Below, piece after piece: positions 5,948 through 14,079 of a DNA stretch of 20,333 nt. The DNA comes from Prevotella sp. (GTDB taxonomy: Bacteria; Bacteroidota; Bacteroidia; Bacteroidales; Bacteroidaceae), in NCBI GenBank assembly GCA_020026195.1, contig JAHHQW010000046.1, positions 1 to 20,333 on the forward strand, written 5' to 3'. Below the pieces are notes generated by a model that was not told the origin of the DNA, did not search any database, and saw only the letters and a list, made by a program, of their open reading frames with translations. Both the position numbers and the translations under genes were made by a program. Positions within the stretch are counted from its first letter, which is position 1. Every line of letters begins with the position of its first letter.

Positions 5948-8296
5948 ATGAATAATTTATTATATCATTTCAACAAAAGTAAGGTTATTTTTGTATGGTT
6001 ACTTTTGTCATTGTATAATGAAGTTTGTCTTTCACAGACAAACGAAGTTTCTACCATACACTATAAGGGATGCGTTGTGGATTCCAAAAATAACGAACCT
6101 TTGGCCGGAACAACTGTAACATTACATTCTTATGATGGAGTTTTGCTTGCAGGAACGTCTTGTGGAGAAAACGGAGGTTTTGAAATAGAATGGCAAAGGA
6201 AAAAGGAATCTGAACATGACTCATTATTAGTGAATTGCAATTTCATAGGGTTCATGACCAAGTCCATTAAAGTTCCGATGGTAGATAATCATGATTTAGG
6301 AAAAGTTGCTCTTGAGGCAACCGGATTAGCCCTTGATGAAGTTACGATATCTGCCCGCCGTTCTCCTTTTAAGTTCGACAACGGAACTTATTTGGCATCT
6401 GTGGCAGGGACTTCTCTTTCAAAACTTTCTTCAGCTAATGATGTTCTGAAAAGACTACCTCTATTAACGGGCGATAATGGTTCTTTCTCTGTTCGAGGAC
6501 GTGGGCAAGCCATTATATTCGTTAACAAAAAGGAGGTGAGAGATCCTTCGGAGATACAGAATATAGATGCATCGCAAATAGAGTCTATCAGAATAATTAC
6601 AGATCCAGGAGTAACCTATCCCATAGGCACTAAAGCGGTTATTGAACTGACAGTGAAACGATGGTATAAAGACCACATAGGAGTAACCTTTGAATCTGAA
6701 ATTTATCAACGTCAAAGGTTGTCTCAGTATTATACTTTGCGTACAAATTACTCAAAGGAAAAACTATCTTTGATTACTCTCTTGAGAGTAGCAAATCCGA
6801 AATTTGATCCTAAGACAGACATCGAATATAAAGTATCCAGACCCAAAGAAGATTTATCTTATAATGTTAAAGGAAAATCTACACAGAATAGTTTAAATTA
6901 CTCATTTGACACAGGTTTGAATTATGACTTCAATGATGTACAATCGTTAGGTTTCTACATGAATGCCTCTGTTAGTCCAAAACAGACTTCTTTTTATAAT
7001 AACACATATAGTAAAAACGATGTACGGATTGGCTCTCATTCTTCAAAATTCAAATCGGAGGGTCATGGGGTAAACGGAACTGTGTATTATATTGGAAAAA
7101 TTGCTGGAATAAACATAAATTTTCAGAATTATCTCTATCATTCTTTGAATAAAGGTAGCCAAGCACTTTCCCTTGATGATGACAATTATTTCAACATGGA
7201 TAGTAAAAATGAATCCTTTCTTTACGACTCAAAATTGGAGTTGGGCAGTAAGGGCTTTTGGGGAGGAGATATGTCATATGGCATTCAATATACTTATACA
7301 AGGAGAAAAGATATATCTGAGGTCCCTGAAGGAAATGTAAACAATAGTGATAACCTTTCTGTACAGAATCTGTTAAGTCCATTTTTCTCATATAATTGGA
7401 ACTTTAAAAATTTTTCTTTTTCAACAGGTATTCGTGTTGAATGGGAAAAAAGACATTTTCCAAATCAAAACAATTCAGACACCGAAAAGTTTTATTATAA
7501 TCCAAAAATTGGAATAAATTATAAACTCTCAAATGGTTTAGGTCTAAGCCTTAATTGGCAGACATACACCTCTCGTCCTCAATATTTTGTTCTTTCGGGA
7601 ATATCCTCAATGGTTTATCCTTTTTTGTATAGCACAGGAAATCCACAATTAAAGTCCACTCAAAACAATAATTTCTATCTCAACATTTCCTATAAAGAAC
7701 TTATTGTACAGTTAAAGGCAAAGCATGTACGAAACGGGGTTTCTGTATATTATAGTTTTGATGATAATTTACAAATGATAAAGAAAACATTTGAAAATAC
7801 TCCCACTCATTGGGAGTATGGCCTTGCTGCCATCTATCAGATTAAGCCTTATCGTTTTTGGACAATCGACCTATTTGGTGAGCTTTCGTATGGTTCTTTT
7901 AGCTTTGGATATGAGCCTAAGAGAGATTATTTCAAAAAACCTTCATATTTTATTGATATTACCAACAGATTTGATTTGGGCAAGGGCTATACACTCAATT
8001 GCTACACAGGATATTCAAGAACACTCAATGGTATTGAAGAGTCATTGGGGACAGGAGGCATATCAGGTTCAATAAACAAGTTTTTCTTTAACAGAAGAAT
8101 GTATCTCAGCTTAAATGTTGGTCAGTATATTCAGAAACGAAACAGGATGCACACAGCTATAAACAATATCCATATAAACCAACTATGGGATACGTCCAAT
8201 AGATACATCGGACTGACATTTAAATATATATTCAACACTGTATCCGTTAAGAACAGTGCGTCTCAAGGAAATAGTGGTGAGATACAACGTTTTTAA
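5948..8296 (+). CDS. TonB-receptor-like outer-membrane beta-barrel protein
   Basis: A 782-residue outer-membrane protein of the OMP_b-brl_3 / TonB-dependent receptor type. Order: signal peptide (about 1-29), a CarboxypepD_reg-like beta-sandwich (about 37-123, with GCVVDSKNNEPLAGTTV), a linker LDEVTISARR, a plug-like domain (about 137-237, including NDVLKRLPLL, FSVRGRGQAIIFVNKKEV and IESIRIITDPG), then an aromatic-rich barrel to the C-terminal Phe. Barrels of this kind import substrates or help pass peptides across the outer membrane; the substrate is unknown. The coding sequence is visibly richer in A and T than its neighbours, which suggests acquisition. It is followed by a single base and then the start of a broken C39 peptidase gene, so the two were once an operon. 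That pairing hints at a peptide or bacteriocin export role (inference). It appears intact. Confidence 0.85.
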   Translation: MNNLLYHFNKSKVIFVWLLLSLYNEVCLSQTNEVSTIHYKGCVVDSKNNEPLAGTTVTLHSYDGVLLAGTSCGENGGFEIEWQRKKESEHDSLLVNCNFIGFMTKSIKVPMVDNHDLGKVALEATGLALDEVTISARRSPFKFDNGTYLASVAGTSLSKLSSANDVLKRLPLLTGDNGSFSVRGRGQAIIFVNKKEVRDPSEIQNIDASQIESIRIITDPGVTYPIGTKAVIELTVKRWYKDHIGVTFESEIYQRQRLSQYYTLRTNYSKEKLSLITLLRVANPKFDPKTDIEYKVSRPKEDLSYNVKGKSTQNSLNYSFDTGLNYDFNDVQSLGFYMNASVSPKQTSFYNNTYSKNDVRIGSHSSKFKSEGHGVNGTVYYIGKIAGININFQNYLYHSLNKGSQALSLDDDNYFNMDSKNESFLYDSKLELGSKGFWGGDMSYGIQYTYTRRKDISEVPEGNVNNSDNLSVQNLLSPFFSYNWNFKNFSFSTGIRVEWEKRHFPNQNNSDTEKFYYNPKIGINYKLSNGLGLSLNWQTYTSRPQYFVLSGISSMVYPFLYSTGNPQLKSTQNNNFYLNISYKELIVQLKAKHVRNGVSVYYSFDDNLQMIKKTFENTPTHWEYGLAAIYQIKPYRFWTIDLFGELSYGSFSFGYEPKRDYFKKPSYFIDITNRFDLGKGYTLNCYTGYSRTLNGIEESLGTGGISGSINKFFFNRRMYLSLNVGQYIQKRNRMHTAINNIHINQLWDTSNRYIGLTFKYIFNTVSVKNSASQGNSGEIQRF

Positions 8297-8297
8297 A

Positions 8298-8471
8298 ATG
8301 TAATATTTGTTGTTTATTCGTCAAAAAGATACCATGAATTGCGGTCCCACATGCTTGGTTATGTCGCTTGTACATTTTGGGAGAAAACCAGATATAGAGT
8401 TTATACGCTATCATTGTGCTTTTACCCAAAAAGGTGTTTCTTTATTTGAAATAACCCATTGGCAAAGTTAA
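8298..8471 (+). pseudogene. Truncated C39-peptidase ABC transporter (bacteriocin exporter) gene
   Basis: The ATG at 8298, one base after the barrel stop, is followed at once by TAA (8301-8303). The same frame then reads LLFIRQKDTMNCGPTCLVM, HFGR and QKGVSLFEI. This matches the start of Bacteroidota peptidase-containing ABC transporters, which begin 'RQ.D..DCGPTCL.M...YG...' and continue 'GVSL..I'. The Cys of NCGPTC is the family's catalytic residue. After FEI the reading is replaced by Thr-His-Trp-Gln-Ser-stop, encoded by the right-hand 19-bp repeat, so the catalytic His and Asp, the membrane domain and the ATPase are missing. Codon 2 is one base from AAA, suggesting a nonsense mutation. TTG codons at 8307 or 8310 could still start a 54-residue peptide. 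As it stands it cannot be a working protease or exporter. Confidence 0.8.
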
Positions 8472-8475
8472 ATAT
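8457..8475 (-). repeat. Right copy of the 19-bp inverted repeat
   Basis: The bases cattggcaaagttaaatat are the exact reverse complement of 5581-5599. The copy begins where the C39 reading frame leaves its family sequence and supplies its stop. On the minus strand it holds TAACTTTG, a possible -7 box pointing back into the truncated gene. The sbcC stop is 54 bases further right. Confidence 0.8.
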
Positions 8476-8528
8476 ACTCTGTTTTTATTCCACCAACAGA
8501 TTTCTAAAAAGCAATTGACAATATTTTT

Positions 8529-11500
8529 CTATAATGTACTTACGACCTCTACTCTGCTCAATGTGCTGTTTATGCGCGACACCTGTATCTGTGTTGTCAG
8601 ACGTTCTTTGAGACTTTCAACATGACTGATGATGCCAATCTTTTTTCCACCCATCTGATGAAGACGTTCTAAGGCATCCATAACACACGAAAGATATGTA
8701 CTGTCTAATGTGCCGAAGCCTTCGTCTATAAAGAGTGTATCTACCGAAAACGAAGCACGACTTAATGACGAAAGTCCTAATGCCAAAGATAAAGACAGAA
8801 GGAAACTTTCTCCGCCAGACATTGTAGTCGTGGGGCGCGTTGCACCTCCCGCCTCGTTATCACGCAGCAATATTGTCAGCGAGCCTGGCTGACAAATCAT
8901 TTCGTAACGGTCACTGAACTGGCGCAGATACTGATTGGAATTTACCAACAGCTGCTCTAATACATAACTCTGCGCTATGTTACGGAACTTCTTTCCATCG
9001 GCACTGCCGAAAAGTTCGTGCAGTTCGGACCATTCGTTAAACTCTTTTTCTGCCTTTTCTAACTGCGACGTTATTTCCGCATAACGTTTTCTGTTGTTAC
9101 TGTCATTGTCAAGATTCTGCTTATTCTGTCCTAACTGCTGGTTTAGCTCGCTTATTTCGTTCTTCTTACTCTGCAAAAGTGCATTAGCTGCATCGTAAGT
9201 AATACCTTCTTCCATTTCAGGACGCCTGTCGTGCATCTCTTTAATACTCTGTTCTATAGTCGTCTTCTCTGTTCGGGCAGCAAGTTCTCTGTCTCTCAGA
9301 TTCTGCAAGTTTCTGCGAACAGTCTCTATCTCTGAAGACTGATGCATATACAAATCTGAAAGTTCAGCTTCTGACAAAGCACCTTCCTGATTATAATAAT
9401 CTTTCAGTGCTGCACCGGCATCATTATATGAAGTCTCTGCCTGTACAAGGACCTCGGCATTCTTCATTACATCAGCATGCAGACTTATCCACAGCGACGA
9501 TACTTCGGGAATGTTCTTAGGACTTACATCCTCAACATTTTTCCATTCCGCATGTTTTTCCTCTATCTTATACTTTAATTCGCAGATATGTTTCAGTTCA
9601 GAATCAATCTGCTGCAACTTGCTTTCCGTTACCTGAAGCTGCTGTTCTGCCTTCTGATATTTCTCTGCCGCAGAATTTAATGCTACTATATAGGCACTGC
9701 CTTCTTTTTTATAAGAATCAATACTGATGTATTGCGACATCTTTGTTTCCGTATCCGAGAGTGTTGCAGAAAGTGTTTCTTTCCTTTCCTGTTCTGAAGA
9801 TATGAAACTGCGAGCTACATTCTGCCTGCTGTCAATGTCCTTAAGTATGTTTTCTTCCTGATGCAGAATCTTTTCAGCCATTTCCTTTTCTTTCTGCTTA
9901 TCAGATACTTTCTTCTGAAGTTCTCCTACTTTGTTCAGCTTTATCTTTATTTCTTCTATATACCGAGACACAAGGGTAAGTCGTTCGTTTATGGCATCTG
10001 TCGGATTTTCTGACGTTTGATATTCGTTGTGCATCACATTAGCCTGCTTACGTCTTAGTATTTCTTTATACTTTGTCTCTGCATCATAAAATTCTTGCAG
10101 CTGCGTCTGTTTCGTTTTTGAAGCCTGAATAATAACGGCTTTCATGTCAGACATTCTTCTGCTGACATCCGACTGCTGCTTTTTAAGTTCGTCAAGACAT
10201 TCCTTTACGGGCTGCAACACCGACATGAAATGTTCGTCGGAAGCAAGACCGTGTATCTTCTGACCGCAAAGAGGACACGTATCTCCATCTGACAGATGAC
10301 TGCGGTATTCTTTTATAATATCCTCGCATGAAAGTTTCTGCCTGTCGTATATTTTCTGCTGTCTTTCTAACTGCTCTTCTATGTTCTTTTCTTCTTTTTC
10401 TATTTTCTCAGCATCTTCCTTATATGAAAGAATATTTTTACTTGTTTCGCTAAGTTCTTTTTCCTTCTTTTTCAACAGTTCATCACTCTGTATGCAGGAT
10501 TCAACGAGTGCCGCATATTCCTTAAGGTCGGCAGATTCTTTTATCACGGCAGCCTGACTGGACAGGAGGCCGTCATAGTCCATCTTACACAAATCATCAG
10601 TTATTGCTGCGAGTTCTTTTGTAACAATCTCTACCCTTTCGTTACATCTCTGCACCTTATCCGTCTGCTGTAGTTTAGAATTTTCAAGTTCAGCAATCTC
10701 TTTATTCTTAGATTCTATATTCTCCCTTGTCCTCGTTATCTGCGACATTGCCTGACCATACTGCTGAACAAGCGACTGAATGAGATTTACCTGACGGTAG
10801 CTTTCAGACTTAGGTTCTTCCGATTTCAGGAAAATTTCTATCTTACTTTTATCCGCCCTGTACTGCTGTTCTTCGTTATGCAGGTGCAACAAACCGGCGA
10901 GAAGAGTGATATACCGTGACTTCAATAACTTTTCATGCTCTTTGCGCTCAGTCATTAGTCTCTGAGCCTGAATACGGTTTTTCATATTCTCGCGCTGCAA
11001 CGCTGTACGGTCCCAGTCGGCTACAAGTTTTCTATCACGCATAAATTCTTCTGTCTCAATGCGCTTATGCTTTTCTTCATAGTCTGCACACACCTGAACA
11101 TAACGTTTCTCTAACTTCTGACTGTTTTCAATCCACGAAACAATTTCTGTAATATGTTTCTCTTCTTCAGAAAGATGTGCAGCCTTCTGTTTAAGGAAAT
11201 CCTGTCTCTGTAATATTTCATTACGTTCTTCTTCAGTAAGCAGACGGACACCTTCGAGACGGTTTCTTATCTGCGAACAAACATCTTCCTTCTCTTTTTT
11301 TATTAGATGTATCTGACAACTTATCTCTGTGTAGATGTCTGTACCTGTAAGTTTCTCAAGAATCTGCGACTTACTGTCTTCATCACTTTTTAAGAATCTC
11401 GTAAAATCGCCCTGAGCAAGCATCGTAGTTCTACAGAACTGCTCAAACGTAAGTCCGATGCTCTCTTCAATAAAGTTCTTTATTTCTTTTTTCTTAACAG

Positions 11501-11930
11501 AGATAACATTATCCTCAGCATCTGCAATCTTCCATACCGGATCTTTGATACTGCCCGTTATCTTATTGTGTGCCCTCGAACATTCCCAGGAAGCTTTGAG
11601 TATTCTGTCGTTTTTATCGGTAAATATAAGTTCTACAAAGGCATTTAGCGAACCACGACGCATAAGCATACGTGTGTCACCAATACTTACATCCTGCCTG
11701 CCTCCGTATTTTTCTTCTGCATCCGTGTAGCCTTCGCTCTTTGGCACACTTAGACGCGGGGTTGTTCCGTAAAGTACAAGACATATTGAATCGAGCAGCG
11801 TTGTCTTACCCGAACCGGTAGGACCACAAATAAGGAATCGGGAATCTTCTGCCAGCGGACCGTGTTCAAAATCTATCACGGCATCTTCGACTGATGCGAT
11901 GTTATGTATGGTTAGTTTCTTTAATTTCAT
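8529..11930 (-). CDS. sbcC: Exonuclease SbcCD ATPase subunit (Rad50-like)
   Basis: Large subunit of the SbcCD (Mre11-Rad50 type) complex, which uses ATP to let SbcD process hairpins, palindromes and protein-blocked DNA ends. The 1133 residues have the expected order: Walker A ICGPTGSGKTTLLDS (34-47), the Q-loop AQGDF near 172, a long coiled coil, the zinc hook CPLC at 552-555, a return coiled coil, the ABC signature MSGGESFLLSLSLALG near 1035 and Walker B LFIDEGFGTLDS near 1065. The length is in the normal range. It lies 20 bases after the sbcD stop and is the second gene of that operon. Its 3' end borders the accessory patch but is itself intact. Confidence 0.97.
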   Translation of the reverse strand: MKLKKLTIHNIASVEDAVIDFEHGPLAEDSRFLICGPTGSGKTTLLDSICLVLYGTTPRLSVPKSEGYTDAEEKYGGRQDVSIGDTRMLMRRGSLNAFVELIFTDKNDRILKASWECSRAHNKITGSIKDPVWKIADAEDNVISVKKKEIKNFIEESIGLTFEQFCRTTMLAQGDFTRFLKSDEDSKSQILEKLTGTDIYTEISCQIHLIKKEKEDVCSQIRNRLEGVRLLTEEERNEILQRQDFLKQKAAHLSEEEKHITEIVSWIENSQKLEKRYVQVCADYEEKHKRIETEEFMRDRKLVADWDRTALQRENMKNRIQAQRLMTERKEHEKLLKSRYITLLAGLLHLHNEEQQYRADKSKIEIFLKSEEPKSESYRQVNLIQSLVQQYGQAMSQITRTRENIESKNKEIAELENSKLQQTDKVQRCNERVEIVTKELAAITDDLCKMDYDGLLSSQAAVIKESADLKEYAALVESCIQSDELLKKKEKELSETSKNILSYKEDAEKIEKEEKNIEEQLERQQKIYDRQKLSCEDIIKEYRSHLSDGDTCPLCGQKIHGLASDEHFMSVLQPVKECLDELKKQQSDVSRRMSDMKAVIIQASKTKQTQLQEFYDAETKYKEILRRKQANVMHNEYQTSENPTDAINERLTLVSRYIEEIKIKLNKVGELQKKVSDKQKEKEMAEKILHQEENILKDIDSRQNVARSFISSEQERKETLSATLSDTETKMSQYISIDSYKKEGSAYIVALNSAAEKYQKAEQQLQVTESKLQQIDSELKHICELKYKIEEKHAEWKNVEDVSPKNIPEVSSLWISLHADVMKNAEVLVQAETSYNDAGAALKDYYNQEGALSEAELSDLYMHQSSEIETVRRNLQNLRDRELAARTEKTTIEQSIKEMHDRRPEMEEGITYDAANALLQSKKNEISELNQQLGQNKQNLDNDSNNRKRYAEITSQLEKAEKEFNEWSELHELFGSADGKKFRNIAQSYVLEQLLVNSNQYLRQFSDRYEMICQPGSLTILLRDNEAGGATRPTTTMSGGESFLLSLSLALGLSSLSRASFSVDTLFIDEGFGTLDSTYLSCVMDALERLHQMGGKKIGIISHVESLKERLTTQIQVSRINSTLSRVEVVSTL

Positions 11931-11950
11931 TTCGTTCTCCTCGCCTTTAA

Positions 11951-13156
11951 TTACATTTCCTTTGTCTCTATCCGTTTTACTACCTGCTCAAGCATGGTCT
12001 TTAAGTTTTCGTTCATGGGATGTCCGAACCTGTGACTGTAATAGATTTCTGCTATTTCTACGGGCGAATGTGATTTCATCTGTTCCACATCTGCAAATGT
12101 CTGTTTATGAACGGTTTCTGCTTCAGGGCGTTCCCATTTAAAACAACAGAACCGACACTTCTTTTCTCTGATAACTGCCGCAGCACGCTCTAATGCATTA
12201 TGCGGTGCGACATCATCTAATCTGACGTTAAGCCTGATATATGCCTTCTCGTCATCTGGAAATTTTGAAAGTTGTTCGAGAGCCTCATCGAACGGCAACG
12301 CATCCTTAGGAAATGTCTTAAGCGGCCACGGATTGTTAATCTTAACTGTCCTTATCAAAGGTTCTGCACCTCTGCCTTCAATCTCTGCTAATGTCACAGA
12401 ATGTTCGTACCGTTCATCAAAGCTCACAGGTATCGGCGAACCACAGTAACGCGCATTACGGCCTATGGTCTGCGGACAGTGTATGTGTCCTAAGGCAAGA
12501 TAGTCGTAATCAACCTGTAATGTAGAGAGGTCGATGTATTCCATTCCTCCCCTTATCTCATCATGACCTGTTATGTCACTGCCAGTAACTGCCATGTGGG
12601 CTGTCATCACCACAGGCAGACCTAAAGTATTTATCTCTTTCACTCGCTCTGCCAGTGCCTTGAAAAATATATACTGTCTTTCTTCGCGCGGAGCTTCCGG
12701 ATTAATTATTGGAAACGACTGTGCAAAAATATGAGGAATAGCAACGACATATCCGATGAGAATGCCATGCTTATCGTGTATTCCTATTATATGGCGGTCG
12801 AAATTTATATCATTTCCTTCCTTCTCCACTCTGCCTATCACGGTAACTCCTATGTGACTCCATAGGTTACGTGTTACTTCGAGACGAGAACTACTGTCAT
12901 GATTTCCTGCCGTAACTACAACCTGCATAGTGGGACAAGCGCTGCATATCTGTTCCAATCCGTCGGTAAACATACGCATCACGGTATTCGAAGGTGTTGA
13001 GTTATGATATATATCTCCCGAAACAACCATAACATCAGGCTGTTCGTCAGCAACAATGGTCCTGAGCTGCTGTAAGAAAGATTTATGTTCTTCTGTTCTA
13101 TCGTACGAATAAAACTCCTGTCCGAAGTGCCAGTCGCTCGTATGTAGTATTTTCAT
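11951..13156 (-). CDS. sbcD: Exonuclease SbcCD nuclease subunit (Mre11-like)
   Basis: Metal-dependent nuclease partner of SbcC. The 401-residue protein has all calcineurin-like phosphoesterase motifs in order: D8 and H10 in HTSDWHFG, D48 in VVSGDIYH, N85 and H86 in TAGNHDSSSR, H187 in MTAHMAV, and H224/H226 in ALGHIHCPQT. These residues bind the two Mn ions. The C-terminal part (about 270-401) is the family's DNA-capping and SbcC-binding region. It is first in the operon, with a -7 box 26 bases upstream of the ATG. Confidence 0.97.
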   Translation of the reverse strand: MKILHTSDWHFGQEFYSYDRTEEHKSFLQQLRTIVADEQPDVMVVSGDIYHNSTPSNTVMRMFTDGLEQICSACPTMQVVVTAGNHDSSSRLEVTRNLWSHIGVTVIGRVEKEGNDINFDRHIIGIHDKHGILIGYVVAIPHIFAQSFPIINPEAPREERQYIFFKALAERVKEINTLGLPVVMTAHMAVTGSDITGHDEIRGGMEYIDLSTLQVDYDYLALGHIHCPQTIGRNARYCGSPIPVSFDERYEHSVTLAEIEGRGAEPLIRTVKINNPWPLKTFPKDALPFDEALEQLSKFPDDEKAYIRLNVRLDDVAPHNALERAAAVIREKKCRFCCFKWERPEAETVHKQTFADVEQMKSHSPVEIAEIYYSHRFGHPMNENLKTMLEQVVKRIETKEM

Positions 13157-13181
13157 AAATAGGAATAGTTTAAAATCACTA

Positions 13182-13189
13182 CAAATATA
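13182..13189 (-). promoter_or_regulatory. -7 box of the sbcD-sbcC operon
   Basis: TATATTTG on the minus strand fits TAnnTTTG and lies 26 bases before the sbcD ATG. The -33 element is not clear. Confidence 0.6.
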
Positions 13190-13247
13190 CTAATTAAAAA
13201 CTTAAATGTAAATAAAAGACAAACATTACGCCATGCTTTAAAACAAA

Positions 13248-13276
13248 AAGCCTGCAATGCATGGCATCACAGGCTT
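13248..13276 (-). terminator. Terminator of the uncharacterised gene before sbcD
   Basis: AAGCCTG (13248-13254) pairs with CAGGCTT (13270-13276). Inside, ATGC pairs with GCAT, and on the minus-strand RNA the two intervening positions form G-U wobble pairs, giving a 13-bp stem with a 3-nt loop. A TTTTTGTTTT tract follows on the minus strand. Confidence 0.85.
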
Positions 13277-13300
13277 ACTTATATCTGACATTAAAAGTGT

Positions 13301-13927
13301 TTACTTTTCTTCTTCTGTCTTTGGCTTCTCTTTCTTTGCGAGCATAACTACATTAAACACAAAGTCAGTTGTCCACTTTTCTGAGAATTTAAGACGCTGG
13401 TTGTACTGACGTACCGCCATAACAGACTTAACAACACCTACATCGCTATAGTTATTGCTAAAGAATATATCGTGAACAGTCTTTGCTGTCATCTGATAAA
13501 GTGTCTTCTTAAACATTGACGGCAGACGAAGTTTAAACTTCATGAGGTTACCAGTAAGCATCATTATCTCCTGTGTGAATCCCTGGAACTGGAAAAGATA
13601 TGTCTGCACATCCTGCATCTTACGACAGTTCTTACGGATGCTTCCGTCTATCTCCTTAAAGAATTCATCTTCAAAACCAAAGAGGTCCTTCATCATCTTA
13701 GCACAGTGTTTCTTCTCGCCTACACCAAGTTTGTTGTTCACTGTAGGAACATGCAGTGTTGTCTTGAACATTCTGAGGTCTGGAAGCATTGCAAGGTTAG
13801 AAACTCCTACCTGCTCAGCAATAGCTGCCTGGAAGTAAACTCTTATGAGAGTCATAAGGTTTTCCATTCCGCCATTCTCTTTTTCTTCTTCTTTTTTACC
13901 GCCAAATATCTTTGAAAATATTCCCAT
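13301..13927 (-). CDS. Uncharacterised 208-residue cytosolic protein
   Basis: I do not recognise this protein. The chosen start, MGIFSKIFGGKKEEEK at 13927, fits better than the upstream in-frame ATG at 13975 because the -7 box at 13980-13987 would place the transcript start at or after that upstream codon. The N-terminus is a short amphipathic segment followed by a Lys/Glu-rich linker; the rest is largely helical, rich in Met and Phe, with conserved-looking blocks near LGVGEKKHCAKMMKDLFGFE and YLFQFQGFTQEIMMLTGNLM. It ends in a charged tail, KKEKPKTEEEK. There is no signal peptide, transmembrane helix or known catalytic motif. It is monocistronic, with its own promoter and a strong terminator, which argues for a real, separately controlled gene. 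Confidence 0.8.
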   Translation of the reverse strand: MGIFSKIFGGKKEEEKENGGMENLMTLIRVYFQAAIAEQVGVSNLAMLPDLRMFKTTLHVPTVNNKLGVGEKKHCAKMMKDLFGFEDEFFKEIDGSIRKNCRKMQDVQTYLFQFQGFTQEIMMLTGNLMKFKLRLPSMFKKTLYQMTAKTVHDIFFSNNYSDVGVVKSVMAVRQYNQRLKFSEKWTTDFVFNVVMLAKKEKPKTEEEK

Positions 13928-13979
13928 TATTATGCTTGTGTTTGTTATTGTTTTTATTAACGAGTTGTATCTCAACGGG

Positions 13980-13987
13980 CAAAATTA
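13980..13987 (-). promoter_or_regulatory. -7 box of the uncharacterised gene
   Basis: TAATTTTG on the minus strand fits TAnnTTTG. It lies 52 bases before the ATG at 13927 and only a few bases before an in-frame ATG at 13975, which makes the shorter protein the likely one. Confidence 0.6.
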
Positions 13988-14079
13988 CAACTTTTAATTC
14001 TAATTACTATAACATTGCCTGTAAATCTATTGTAAAGACGTGGTTTGGGTATCTTTTTTGACTATCAAATTGTAACGAA

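Noticed and set aside
13928..13975. N-terminal extension of the uncharacterised 208-residue protein
   Set aside because: The in-frame ATG lies at or before the expected transcript start set by the -7 box at 13980-13987.
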